Below, in pieces: positions 9,787 through 18,860 of a DNA stretch of 64,000 nucleotides. Numbering within the stretch: position 1 is the stretch's first letter; each line of letters begins with the position of its first letter. The position numbers and the translations under genes are program-made. Under the pieces are notes generated by a model. It did no database searches, was not told the DNA's origin, and saw only the letters and a program-made list of their open reading frames with translations. This DNA is from Enterobacter cancerogenus (GTDB lineage Bacteria > Pseudomonadota > Gammaproteobacteria > Enterobacterales > Enterobacteriaceae): NCBI GenBank assembly GCA_000773965.1, contig JRUP01000022.1, positions 62,001 to 126,000 of the forward strand, read 5' to 3'.

Positions 9787-10086
9787 ATGCAAACGGAATT
9801 GGAGTTTGAATGGGATACCATCAAAGCGGAAACCAACATCCGCAAGCATGGCATCAGCTTTGAAATTGCAGCCAGAGTCTTTGATGACCCTTATCATATT
9901 GCTTGCCAGGATCGCGTTGAAAACGGCGAATATCGCTGGCAGACGTTGGGGAGTGTGTCGGGTTACCTCATCGTATTGGTTGCCCATACGGTCAGATTTG
10001 AACAGGGCACCGAGATTGTCAGGATCATCAGTGCTCGTTCTGCAACGCGAAATGAGAGGAGGCGTTATGAGCAAAGTCAGATTTAA
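9787..10086 (+). CDS. brnT: BrnT-family ribonuclease toxin
   Basis: RelE-like-fold ribonuclease toxin of a type II toxin-antitoxin system (BrnT family, PF04365). It cleaves RNA and inhibits translation until bound by BrnA. The ATG at 9787 gives 99 residues starting MQTELEFEWD; a GTG at 9775 would add four. The family signatures are clear: FEWDTIKAETNIRKHGISFE near the N-terminus, VFDDP, EYRWQTLG, and near the C-terminus IRIISARSATRNERRRYE. The toxin gene comes first and overlaps the antitoxin by 20 bp, as usual for brnTA. It lies alone between the tails of two bcs operons, which points to insertion by transfer. Confidence 0.9.
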   Translation: MQTELEFEWDTIKAETNIRKHGISFEIAARVFDDPYHIACQDRVENGEYRWQTLGSVSGYLIVLVAHTVRFEQGTEIVRIISARSATRNERRRYEQSQI

Positions 10087-10369
10087 ACGCAGCGAACTGC
10101 CGCCGCTTACAGATAAACAGCAGTCGGAACTGGAAGCATTGAGTCAAAAAGCCGATGGTGACATTGATTTTGAGGACATTGCGCCCTTAGACGACACCTT
10201 CTGGAACACTGCATCTCGCGGCCGCTTCTATCGTCCGATAAAAACGCAAGCATCGGTGCGGATTGATGCCGATGTGCTCGAGTGGCTGAAAGCGCCAGGA
10301 AAAGGATACCAGACGCGCTTGAATGCGATTTTGCGCGCCGCCATGATGCGTGAGTTGCAAAGTAAATAG
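10067..10369 (+). CDS. brnA: BrnA-family antitoxin
   Basis: Antitoxin and autorepressor partner of BrnT, with a C-terminal ribbon-helix-helix-type DNA-binding domain. The ATG at 10067 lies inside the end of brnT and follows a GAGAGGA ribosome-binding site at 10054-10060, giving 100 residues. The N-terminal half is acidic and probably wraps the toxin (LEALSQKADGDIDFEDIAPL). The C-terminal half shows the BrnA signature: FYRPIKTQASVRIDADVLEWL, then GKGYQTRLNAILRAAM. The 20-bp overlap with brnT indicates coupled expression. Confidence 0.9.
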   Translation: MSKVRFKRSELPPLTDKQQSELEALSQKADGDIDFEDIAPLDDTFWNTASRGRFYRPIKTQASVRIDADVLEWLKAPGKGYQTRLNAILRAAMMRELQSK

Positions 10370-10388
10370 CCGTGCGATCTATTCTGCA

Positions 10389-10419
10389 CATCATGGGGGC
10401 ATTTTAGTCCCCCATGATG
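10389..10419. repeat. Perfect 11-bp stem hairpin between brnA and bcsC
   Basis: CATCATGGGGG at 10389-10399 and CCCCCATGATG at 10409-10419 are exact inverted repeats around a 9-nt loop. It lies between convergent genes, but neither strand has a T-run, so it is not a standard intrinsic terminator. It may protect 3' ends or mark the edge of an inserted segment. Confidence 0.6.
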
Positions 10420-10465
10420 GCGACCGAACCGGGTGCATCCTTTCGTCATCATTGAGTTATGTCGA

Positions 10466-13400
10466 CTATTTAAAATCCGCGTACGGCTCAAGCGGTTGTG
10501 GTGGCATATCCATATCGCCGTTCCAGCCGCCCATTGAATAGCGCATGTAGATCAAGCCGTGGCTCGGGGTGTAATCCTTGGCCTGCTGAATATCCATCGC
10601 GAGACCGACTGACCAGTGCGGCGCGATGCGTCGCTCTACCACTGCTTGCAGGGTGTAACCGAAACCGTTGCCGGAGCTGCTGTCGGAGGTCGGGTTGGAA
10701 GCCAGCGTAAAGCCAGGATTGACCGGATAACGCTGCTGACCGTCGGTTTGCGATTGTGACCAGGAGATCGAGCCGCCCAGATCAAACGACCAGTTCTCGG
10801 TGCGCTGGCGATAAGTGACCGGCACCGCCAGCGAGAAGTACTGCTGCGGACTATAGTAGCCGCCCTGGCCAAAGGTGTAATCGCTCAGGTCTTTCTGGTA
10901 ATGCCACAGCATGCTGTTCAGGCCAACGGTGGCGCGGCGATTATCTTCGTTGATCAGCTTGTAGTAGTAACCGGCCATCAGGCGTTCACGGCTGTTGTCC
11001 GCCACGTTCTCACCGGTGATTTGATGGGCGCTGATATCGGCCCATACGCCATTCGCGCCGCCCTGATCATAACTCAGTCCCACCGAACCACCGGTTGCGA
11101 CTACGCCACCCCAGATTTTGCCACCGTTGGCCGCGGGATCGCGTGCACCGGCATAGGCCAGCAGCGAGCTGGAGATCGGTCGGCGTGAAGCGGTGAACGT
11201 CACGCCAATATCTTCCACGTCGGTTTTCCAGCTGAGTCCGCCCACCCAGTTAGTGACTTCAAAACCGAGCGGCGTGGTGCCGATATCGCCAGACCAGCGA
11301 TCGTTATGCCAGCCAACGCCTATCGCCGTGCCTTCATCACGCTGGGTAAAGTCGCGGCTACAGCCACCGGAGTTATCATCATTACAGCTACCAAAGCGTT
11401 CGCTGTGGCTGCCATCGCTGGTGGAGAAGGTGCCCGCCGATACCAGCACATGATCGACGCGGACAAAGCTGCGACCGTCGGCCAGCGGGGTCTCCGCCTG
11501 CATCATGGTGGTATGCGCGGTGAAATCGGAGATACCGCCGGTGCCTTTATCGCGCGAATAATCCTGTTCAAGCGTGAAGGTGGTGTCCTGCTGACGATAG
11601 AGGTCGGCGGCATCGCTGCGAATGCCGCGCTTCAGCCAGTCATCACTGGCATCGTTACGCGTCAAACGGGTGTAGCTGTCATTATCCTGCGGTGCGTCGG
11701 CGCTGATGCCGCTGGCCGTCATTGCCAGACGATAATCCTGCTGCGCCGCATCCGGCTGTTGCTGCTGTGTTTCCAGACGTGCCGCATCGCGATAGACCAA
11801 TGCTTTGCTTTGCGACGGGGCTTCTTTGGCGGCGCGCATTTTTAAATCATTGAACAGCTGCTGGGCACGCGCCGTGTCGCCGCTGTTTTGCCAGGCCAGC
11901 GCCACGCGGCGTCCGCTGTTGATATTTTGCTGCGCCACGCTGGCGGGTAAAGCCTGCAGCGCTGTGCGTGCTTCGTCTTTGCGCTTCAGGGCGATGAGTG
12001 CTTCGATACGGCCCAGTGCTGCATCATTGTTGGTTGCATCCTGCTGCAGTACGTGTTGGTAACTCGCCAGCGCCGATTTCGCGTCGCCGCGTTCCAAAGC
12101 CCAATCCGCCAGGGTGATATCGCGTCGCGTCGAGGCCGGCTGCTGTTGCAACAGCGCCAGCGCGGCAGATTCATTGCCGTTGGCGCGCAGCTCACTGGCA
12201 CGAGCGTAGACTTTATCCTGCGTTAAGCGATCCGCCAGCTCGTGCATATTGCTGTCCCAGCGGGTTTCCGGCAGGCGATGCAGTGCCGCCAGCGCCGCAT
12301 CATCCTGATCGCCGGACGAAAGCCACAGCGCCCAGGCGTAGAGCGCGGCGGGATCCTGCGCGTGTTGGCGCACCATGGCGTCCATCACCTGAGCGCCTTG
12401 TGCTTCTTCGCCGCTGCTGCGTAGCGCACCGGCTAAACGATACGAGAGCCAGATATCGTTGGGATTGTCCTGCGCGGCTTGGCGATATTTCACCACCGCC
12501 TGATGCCATTGACCTTGCTGGGCCAGCGCATCGGCTTCTGCTCGCAGGCTGTCGCTGCGCAGTGAACGCAACGTCTCCGCCAGCGACCGCTGTTGCGCGG
12601 CGGGCAGGGCATTGATAAACGCCATCGCGCGAGCAGGTGACTGCTGCTGATACAGCGCGGCCAGTCGGCGCACGGCGGTGGTATTGCTGCGATCGAGGCG
12701 CAGCGCCTGTTGCCAGTACTGTTCTGCCTGCGCGTCGTTTTTGCGCGCCTGGGCGACATCGCCGAGGCCAATCAGCGCCCAGCTGTCACGGTTATCGATG
12801 GCCTGTGCGTTGCGATACTGGCGCTCCGCACCGGCCACATCGCTTTTTTTCAGCGCGTCGTCACCATTGTTGATCGCCAGCCAGTAGCGGTTGGTTTGCA
12901 ACAGTGATTGCCACTTGCCAATCTGGGTGCTGGCCTGTCCGGCCTGAATCGCTTTCTGCAGCCAGCCGATCGCCGCTGCGCGGTTATTGGCTCGCGCCTG
13001 CGCCTGACCCATCGCGCCCATCAGTTCGGCATCATTCGGGTTGGCTTTCAGCGCGGCGCTGAGTGACGCGATGGCACCTGCGCCTCCACCAGCATCGACC
13101 AGCGCCAGCCCGCGCATGCGTTGACGATAAGCGGGATCGGCCAGCAGCTTCTGCTGTCGGGCCAGTTCTTCCTCGCCGCGCTGTTGCGCATCACCGGAAG
13201 TGAATACCTGCAAATACTGCTTTAGACTGGCCACAGTGCCATCTGACACCGGTTGATTTTGAATCTGCTGCAGCCAGAGTTCGGAGGCGGCATCACGCCC
13301 GCCGTCACGATTGGCCAGACGACGCAGCTGAACCAGCGCCTCGCCCGGCTGATTGTTATCAAATGCCATGCGCGCCAGTTGCAGTTCAACCCCGATATTG

Positions 13401-13939
13401 CCGGGATAACGTGCTTCCAGCGCCTGCAGTTGGCGATAAGCGGTGGGCTGCTGACCGGGTAAACGCGCCACCAGTCGCCAGTATTCCAGTTCAGTATTCA
13501 CATCCGGGAACACGCCGTGGAACAAGGCATCCCAGGCCGCTTTGGCTTCTTCAACGCGACCTGCGGTGGCCAGCAAACGCGCCTGCTGCAGTTGCTGGCG
13601 CCCTTCAGCGCTCATCAGACGCAGGCCGGTTTCCGATTCACGCGTCGCCACGTCATTGGGCGCGACCTTCTTCAGTTCGTCCAGCAGCATCTGCGCTTTG
13701 GCCTGATCGCCCTGACGCAGTGCCATGCGAATTTGCGCCGCCAGCACCTGCGGATTATCAGGATCGATTTTTTCCAGGCGATAAAGCGACTGCTGCACCA
13801 GATCATACTTGTTGGTGGATTCACCGGTGCGAATCTGCATCAGCAGCCAGGCCACCGGCGACACCTGCGGCCCCTCAGCTGCGATGCCGGAGCCCGCCAG
13901 GATACTGGCAATCAGCAGCCCGAGTGGCAGTTTATTCAT
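10466..13939 (-). CDS. bcsC: Cellulose export protein BcsC, E. coli-like (type II) operon
   Basis: TPR plus outer-membrane barrel exporter, the second BcsC in the window. Its 1157 residues equal the E. coli length, and long stretches match it, for example KYDLVQQSLYRLEKIDP, QRPISSSLLAY-type barrel strands and DNDSYTRLTRNDASDDWLKR. The signal peptide is at about 1-20 (MNKLPLGLLIASILAGSGIA). TPR units run to about 800, and the barrel ends with MDMPPQPLEPYADFK, as in E. coli. The start overlaps the end of the upstream bcsB by 8 bp. In E. coli bcsZ lies between these two genes; here there is no room for it. It is convergent with brnTA and the type I operon. Confidence 0.95.
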   Translation of the reverse strand: MNKLPLGLLIASILAGSGIAAEGPQVSPVAWLLMQIRTGESTNKYDLVQQSLYRLEKIDPDNPQVLAAQIRMALRQGDQAKAQMLLDELKKVAPNDVATRESETGLRLMSAEGRQQLQQARLLATAGRVEEAKAAWDALFHGVFPDVNTELEYWRLVARLPGQQPTAYRQLQALEARYPGNIGVELQLARMAFDNNQPGEALVQLRRLANRDGGRDAASELWLQQIQNQPVSDGTVASLKQYLQVFTSGDAQQRGEEELARQQKLLADPAYRQRMRGLALVDAGGGAGAIASLSAALKANPNDAELMGAMGQAQARANNRAAAIGWLQKAIQAGQASTQIGKWQSLLQTNRYWLAINNGDDALKKSDVAGAERQYRNAQAIDNRDSWALIGLGDVAQARKNDAQAEQYWQQALRLDRSNTTAVRRLAALYQQQSPARAMAFINALPAAQQRSLAETLRSLRSDSLRAEADALAQQGQWHQAVVKYRQAAQDNPNDIWLSYRLAGALRSSGEEAQGAQVMDAMVRQHAQDPAALYAWALWLSSGDQDDAALAALHRLPETRWDSNMHELADRLTQDKVYARASELRANGNESAALALLQQQPASTRRDITLADWALERGDAKSALASYQHVLQQDATNNDAALGRIEALIALKRKDEARTALQALPASVAQQNINSGRRVALAWQNSGDTARAQQLFNDLKMRAAKEAPSQSKALVYRDAARLETQQQQPDAAQQDYRLAMTASGISADAPQDNDSYTRLTRNDASDDWLKRGIRSDAADLYRQQDTTFTLEQDYSRDKGTGGISDFTAHTTMMQAETPLADGRSFVRVDHVLVSAGTFSTSDGSHSERFGSCNDDNSGGCSRDFTQRDEGTAIGVGWHNDRWSGDIGTTPLGFEVTNWVGGLSWKTDVEDIGVTFTASRRPISSSLLAYAGARDPAANGGKIWGGVVATGGSVGLSYDQGGANGVWADISAHQITGENVADNSRERLMAGYYYKLINEDNRRATVGLNSMLWHYQKDLSDYTFGQGGYYSPQQYFSLAVPVTYRQRTENWSFDLGGSISWSQSQTDGQQRYPVNPGFTLASNPTSDSSSGNGFGYTLQAVVERRIAPHWSVGLAMDIQQAKDYTPSHGLIYMRYSMGGWNGDMDMPPQPLEPYADFK

Positions 13940-16235
13940 CGTCTTCCAGCTCGGCCAGGCGGCGACGGCTCACCATGCGCATCAGGCGCCATGCCATCAG
14001 AGCAAACAGTATCACCACCACCACGGCACAAATCGCCAGCCACACCGGATGCGTTGCCAGCAGATTCCACAGGCGCTCCCACCATGGAAGATGGCCGACG
14101 AAGTAGGTATCGCCGACGCGCACGCTGGTGACGCCCGACTCGCGCACAACGGTGGCAGAACCGAACACGGCAGCGCGCTTGCCGCTATCGAGCAGGGCGT
14201 TATTCAGCAGCTCCCAACCGCGCGGGCTGTCAGCCAGCAGCGCAACCACGCTGCGCTGATCGTTAAACGGCGACTGGAAGCCGACGATGGCCCCCATCGG
14301 GCCGCGTGAGCTGATCCCGGTTTGGCTCTCTACCGCACGGTCGCTGGCGGACACCGGTACGTTCTGCGCGGTGATCGGGCGTGCTGGCATGTTGATCCAG
14401 CTACGCGCTGCATCCGCCAGCAGGTTGATCTTCTTGTCACCCTGCAGATCCTGCGGAATACCGCCGATCATCAGCAGGTCAGCGTCTTTATCTTTCGCCT
14501 GGTTCCAGTCATCACTCATCTGCACGCGCAGCGCCGGATAGCCGGTCTGGGCACCGATGGCGCCCAGCGCGTTCAGCATGGTGCTGACTTCACCATTAGC
14601 AGGTTTTGGTTGCACTAACACCAGCGTCTGCGCCAGATCGGCATAGCGGCTGTAAGGGAAACCGGCGTTGGCGTACGCACCCAGCGACGGCATCTCGATG
14701 TAGTGGCGATAGCCGGAGAAATCGATGCTGGAGTTGTCATCGATCACCACGTGATGACCGACGGCGGTGACGGTTTCGCAGCGACCGTCAGCGGTGCCAC
14801 CAATAAAGGTATTGGCGTAATCAAAGTTGAAGCGCAGCTGGTTGACCACGCCGAGACGCAACGCCGGGATGGTCAACTGGCGGTTGCTGTCCTGCAGGCC
14901 TTGCATCAGCGGAATGCGCATGATCTGCTGACCTGCCGTATCTTTCGGCGTCAACGGATAATCCTGCATGAACTGATTGTTCAGATGCACCGCCAGGCGC
15001 GAGCCATCTTGCTGGATCGGCGAGGTATAGCGGTAAATCAGATCCATGTCGATGCCGCGTGCGCGCACCAGGAACAGGTCCGGTGGCAGGTTCAGCGTCA
15101 GACTGATCGGGTTCGGCTGCAAGCCATCGGCCTGCAGCTGGTTCTGATACTGCGTTAGCTCAGCAAACGTGGTGCGGCGATCGGTGCGCACCCAGTTCGG
15201 CGCATCATAGGCCTGACGCGGTGCCAGCATTTTCACGCTGTCGATGGTTGAGGTATCCCCACGCAGCAGCAGTTCGCCTTGCGCAATGCCTTCGACGGCG
15301 GTGAGCAGGTCTTTATCATCACGACCCAAAATCAGCAGCATTTTCTCGTATGGATTGTCCGGCTGGCTGACCATTTCAACGGTCGGTTTCTCCACCGGTG
15401 GCAGATCTTTCAGGAAGTCCGGGCGATGGTCGTTGGTGGCGAACACCACCGCATGCTGCTCTTTCGGTAACTGGTTATACAGCACCGGGAAGGATTGACC
15501 GCGCCACTGTGCTTTGCTGCCGAACCAGGAGGCCAGGATACCCGCGGCACGCTGCTGAAGCAGGTTAGGCTGGTTGCTGAACACCATCGGCAATTGCAGT
15601 GGGCGGCTGTCGCGGGCATCAAAGAACGGTTCCGGGAAGTGCGACAGGTCGTTCTTCAGCGGCAGTTTTTGCAGCGTCAGGTCGAGCTTGCTCTCTTTGC
15701 CGATATCCATCCAGATGGTGCTGTTGGCCGGGTTTTCACACACGTTGGCGTAATGGCCCACCAGTTCGAGGCGCACGCGGTTAAAGTCACCGATAAAGCG
15801 CGGATCGATCGGCAACTGAGTTTGATTCTCTTTGCCCAGCTGATCGGCAGTGACGGTGACCAGTCCCACCAGTTCGTCGTTGAGATAGACCTTGAGTTGC
15901 GACAGCGTCGGAATCAGCGCCGGTGAAGGACGATAGCTCAGCGTCAGCATGGCGCGTGTCACCACTTCATCACTGCGCACGCCGAACTCGATCTGGCTGG
16001 TAGGCTCGGTGCCGCGCAGCGTCATGCTACCCGGCGGCGGCGCGACCTGATTAAACAGCAGTTGGCTGTCGCGCAGCGGGGCACTGGCATCCAGCGGCTG
16101 GCTGACGACCGGCAGCGGTATCTGTGCGCTGGCGCGCGGTGCTTCAGGGGCCGAAGGCTGCGGTGCGGCCTGTGCCAGCGTTGCAGTGCCCAGCAGCAGG
16201 GCAGTAAACCAGCTCAGTTTTCTCGTCATGGTCAT
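13932..16235 (-). CDS. bcsB: Cellulose synthase periplasmic subunit BcsB, E. coli-like (type II) operon
   Basis: Periplasmic BcsA partner of 767 residues, close to the E. coli length. The signal peptide is at about 1-23 (ends LAQAA). The BcsB core contains FLVRARGIDMDLIYRY and GGTADGRCETVTAVG. A C-terminal transmembrane anchor (about 738-757) precedes a short basic/acidic tail. It lacks the Ala/Pro-rich insertion of the other BcsB. It starts 9 bp after the bcsA stop without a strong ribosome-binding site, so coupling to bcsA is likely. A second ATG two codons downstream is possible. Confidence 0.95.
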   Translation of the reverse strand: MTMTRKLSWFTALLLGTATLAQAAPQPSAPEAPRASAQIPLPVVSQPLDASAPLRDSQLLFNQVAPPPGSMTLRGTEPTSQIEFGVRSDEVVTRAMLTLSYRPSPALIPTLSQLKVYLNDELVGLVTVTADQLGKENQTQLPIDPRFIGDFNRVRLELVGHYANVCENPANSTIWMDIGKESKLDLTLQKLPLKNDLSHFPEPFFDARDSRPLQLPMVFSNQPNLLQQRAAGILASWFGSKAQWRGQSFPVLYNQLPKEQHAVVFATNDHRPDFLKDLPPVEKPTVEMVSQPDNPYEKMLLILGRDDKDLLTAVEGIAQGELLLRGDTSTIDSVKMLAPRQAYDAPNWVRTDRRTTFAELTQYQNQLQADGLQPNPISLTLNLPPDLFLVRARGIDMDLIYRYTSPIQQDGSRLAVHLNNQFMQDYPLTPKDTAGQQIMRIPLMQGLQDSNRQLTIPALRLGVVNQLRFNFDYANTFIGGTADGRCETVTAVGHHVVIDDNSSIDFSGYRHYIEMPSLGAYANAGFPYSRYADLAQTLVLVQPKPANGEVSTMLNALGAIGAQTGYPALRVQMSDDWNQAKDKDADLLMIGGIPQDLQGDKKINLLADAARSWINMPARPITAQNVPVSASDRAVESQTGISSRGPMGAIVGFQSPFNDQRSVVALLADSPRGWELLNNALLDSGKRAAVFGSATVVRESGVTSVRVGDTYFVGHLPWWERLWNLLATHPVWLAICAVVVVILFALMAWRLMRMVSRRRLAELEDDE

Positions 16236-16244
16236 ATCATCAAC

Positions 16245-18860
16245 TTATGAAAAATCGGTTTTGATTGCCGCGGGTGCGCGGCTAATGCCCTGCGGCAGCA
16301 GTGTTGCCAGCCAGCTCACCAGGGAAGTCAGTGCACGGAAAAGACGGCGCAGCGGGGCAGGGCCATACTCCGCCAGACGCAGGTAACCTTTGAAACCCAG
16401 CACCATAATATCGGCCAGACTCTGCACCGGTTTATCTTCCGGGAAGCCGTCCTGCCACAGCGCCCAGGTGTCGGCGCGGGCGAAGGTACACTGGATAAAT
16501 TCAATATGCTGGCGGGTGGTGAGCTGATGCAGGCGAATCCCCGCGCGACGGCCAAATACACGCTGAACCTGGCACGGGAAGCTGAACTCCTGCTGGCCAC
16601 GGCGCAGCAGCAGCCACACCGGCTCATCCTCTTTCAGCGCATCCGCTTCACGCAGTTCGACACCGACACCACCATCTGAATAGTCGCGCAGGGTGCAGGG
16701 CACCATATGGCCATCTTCACGTGCAATGGCGGCGGGCATGGCGATCTCCACGCGATGTGCTTCACGAATCTGGCGCGCTTCCACCGAAACGGCTACGGCA
16801 CCGCCGAGAATAATCATGTTGTACACCACCCACACCAGGCTGACCCAGATGGTGAGTAACTCGTTGGCCGGGCCATATGCCATGCGCCAGAACGCCATGC
16901 CGATGCCCGCGATATTCAGCAGCACCAGCATCATGTAGGGCTTGGTGATCACCCAATCGAGGTGACGCTCTTCGACCAGGCCACCTTTTGCGGTGACGTT
17001 GAACTTGCCTTTGTGCGGGTTGAACAGCGCGACGGTGGTGGGACGCGCGATGTACCACGCCAGCACGGTTTCATACACTTCACTCCAGAACGAGTGACGC
17101 CAGCGTCCCTGAATACGGGAGTTGGTCAGGCTGGTGTGCACCATGTGTGGCAGTACATAGATAGCAATCGCCAGCGCCGGCGCGTAGATGATGTAGGCGT
17201 GGCACAGCAGAAACGCCAGCGGTGCCAGCAGGAAGATCAGACGTGGAATCCCGGCGAGGAAGTGCAACATGGCGTTGGCGTAGCACAGCCGCTGTACCAG
17301 CTTTAGGCCCTTGCCCATCAGCGGATTGTCGAGGCGGAAAATCTGCACCATGCCGCGCGCCCAGCGAATACGCTGGCCGATGTGTGCGGACAAACTCTCG
17401 GTGGCGAGGCCCGCCGCCTGTGGAATACGGATATAGGCGGAAGTGTAACCCTGACGATGCAGACGCAGCGAGGTGTGCGCATCTTCGGTGACGGTTTCCA
17501 CCGCTATGCCGCCAATCTCATCCAGCGCGGCGCGGCGCAATACGGCGCAAGAGCCGCAGAAGAACGCCGCATCCCAGGTATCGTTACCGTCCTGCACCAG
17601 GCCGTAGAACAGCGAGCCTTCATTGGGTGTCTGGCGGAAGCGACCGAGGTTACGCTCGAAGGGATCGGGCGAGAAGAAGTGGTGCGGCGTTTGCAGCATC
17701 GCAAGGCGGTGATCCTTCAGGAACCAGCCCATGGTCATCTGCAGGAAGGAGCGCGTCGGTACGTGGTCACAGTCAAAAATCGCCACGTAATCGCTGCGGC
17801 AGGCCACTTTCAATGCGTGATTGATGTTGCCGGCTTTGGCATGTTCATGGGTAGGGCGCACCACGTAATTGATGCCCACGCTGGCGGCAAATTCGCGAAA
17901 CTCCTCGCGGCTGCCGTCATCCAGAAGGTAGATGTTGAGCTTGTCCTGCGGCCAGTCGATGCCCATCGCGGCATAAATGGTCGGTTTCACCACGCTCAGC
18001 GGTTCGTTGTAGGTGGGCACCAGGATATCGACGCTGGGCCAGGAAGTGATCTCGGGTGGCATGGAGACCGGCTGGCGATTGAGTGGCCACAGCGTCTGGA
18101 AATAGCCCAGTACCAGTACTGTCCAGGAGTAGGTTTCCGCGCCAATCAGCAGCAGACCGAATGTCAGACTCAGCGGATCGTCCCAGTTCAGCGTTTCAGT
18201 GTAGCGCCACCACAAATAACGACAGGAAATGGTGAGTGACAGCACAATCAGCATGATAGTAGAGAGGCGGCCCGGCACGCGACGCACCATCATCGCCAGG
18301 CCCCATAGCAGTAGCACGAAGACAAATTGCGTGGTGATGCCAAACGGCTGTGAAATACACAATAGCGCCAGCAGGCTGGCGACAATCGCCGCGACAATAA
18401 ACAGCAGCTGGCGTACACGCGGTGGCAGTTTCTGCAACTGCTGTTCGATACGCAGATGAATGCCCGTTTTCGCCATGTGCGCGGGAAGCGCTCCCAGCCA
18501 TTGATAAAACTGCTGGCGCCAGCGGAACAGGGGGCCAAACGCGTTAAACCGTTTGCGCTCGCTGCGTGCGCTGTTGTCGAGCGGTAACACCAGCATCAGC
18601 CACAGGCTCTGCATGGCGTAACGCACAACGTCTAACGGGCGCGGACGCAATGGCGAGATATGCGGGAAGTAGCGCTGACGCTGTTGCAGTATGCGCTGCC
18701 AGCCGGGTGTTTCCAGCCGCAGCAGCGACCAGGCCAGAACGCACCACAGTAGATGCAGCATCACGGTTAAGCGGCCCGCGCCGTGCTGGCGCGCCACGCG
18801 GGCACGGCTTTGCAGCGCCTGCCAGGCCTGAGGTACCAGCAGCCAGCGCAACGGATTCAC
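16245..18860 (-). CDS. bcsA: Cellulose synthase catalytic subunit BcsA, E. coli-like (type II) operon
   Basis: Full-length c-di-GMP-activated cellulose synthase of 871 residues (E. coli has 872). Motifs: DDG (314-316), DCD (363-365), TED (458-460) and QRIRW (496-500). The PilZ domain follows, with RQIREAHR and RDYSDGGVGV. N-terminal membrane helices lie at about 150-260, and C-terminal membrane helices frame the catalytic domain. The C-terminal CTFARADTWALWQDGFPEDKP stretch is nearly identical to E. coli. The start overlaps the bcsQ stop by 4 bp (ATGA). All residues needed for catalysis and c-di-GMP control are present. Confidence 0.97.
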   Translation of the reverse strand: MNPLRWLLVPQAWQALQSRARVARQHGAGRLTVMLHLLWCVLAWSLLRLETPGWQRILQQRQRYFPHISPLRPRPLDVVRYAMQSLWLMLVLPLDNSARSERKRFNAFGPLFRWRQQFYQWLGALPAHMAKTGIHLRIEQQLQKLPPRVRQLLFIVAAIVASLLALLCISQPFGITTQFVFVLLLWGLAMMVRRVPGRLSTIMLIVLSLTISCRYLWWRYTETLNWDDPLSLTFGLLLIGAETYSWTVLVLGYFQTLWPLNRQPVSMPPEITSWPSVDILVPTYNEPLSVVKPTIYAAMGIDWPQDKLNIYLLDDGSREEFREFAASVGINYVVRPTHEHAKAGNINHALKVACRSDYVAIFDCDHVPTRSFLQMTMGWFLKDHRLAMLQTPHHFFSPDPFERNLGRFRQTPNEGSLFYGLVQDGNDTWDAAFFCGSCAVLRRAALDEIGGIAVETVTEDAHTSLRLHRQGYTSAYIRIPQAAGLATESLSAHIGQRIRWARGMVQIFRLDNPLMGKGLKLVQRLCYANAMLHFLAGIPRLIFLLAPLAFLLCHAYIIYAPALAIAIYVLPHMVHTSLTNSRIQGRWRHSFWSEVYETVLAWYIARPTTVALFNPHKGKFNVTAKGGLVEERHLDWVITKPYMMLVLLNIAGIGMAFWRMAYGPANELLTIWVSLVWVVYNMIILGGAVAVSVEARQIREAHRVEIAMPAAIAREDGHMVPCTLRDYSDGGVGVELREADALKEDEPVWLLLRRGQQEFSFPCQVQRVFGRRAGIRLHQLTTRQHIEFIQCTFARADTWALWQDGFPEDKPVQSLADIMVLGFKGYLRLAEYGPAPLRRLFRALTSLVSWLATLLPQGISRAPAAIKTDFS

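Noticed and set aside
9744..10369. brnTA as part of a larger transposon or prophage
   Set aside because: No transposase, integrase, target-site duplication or terminal inverted repeats are visible around it.
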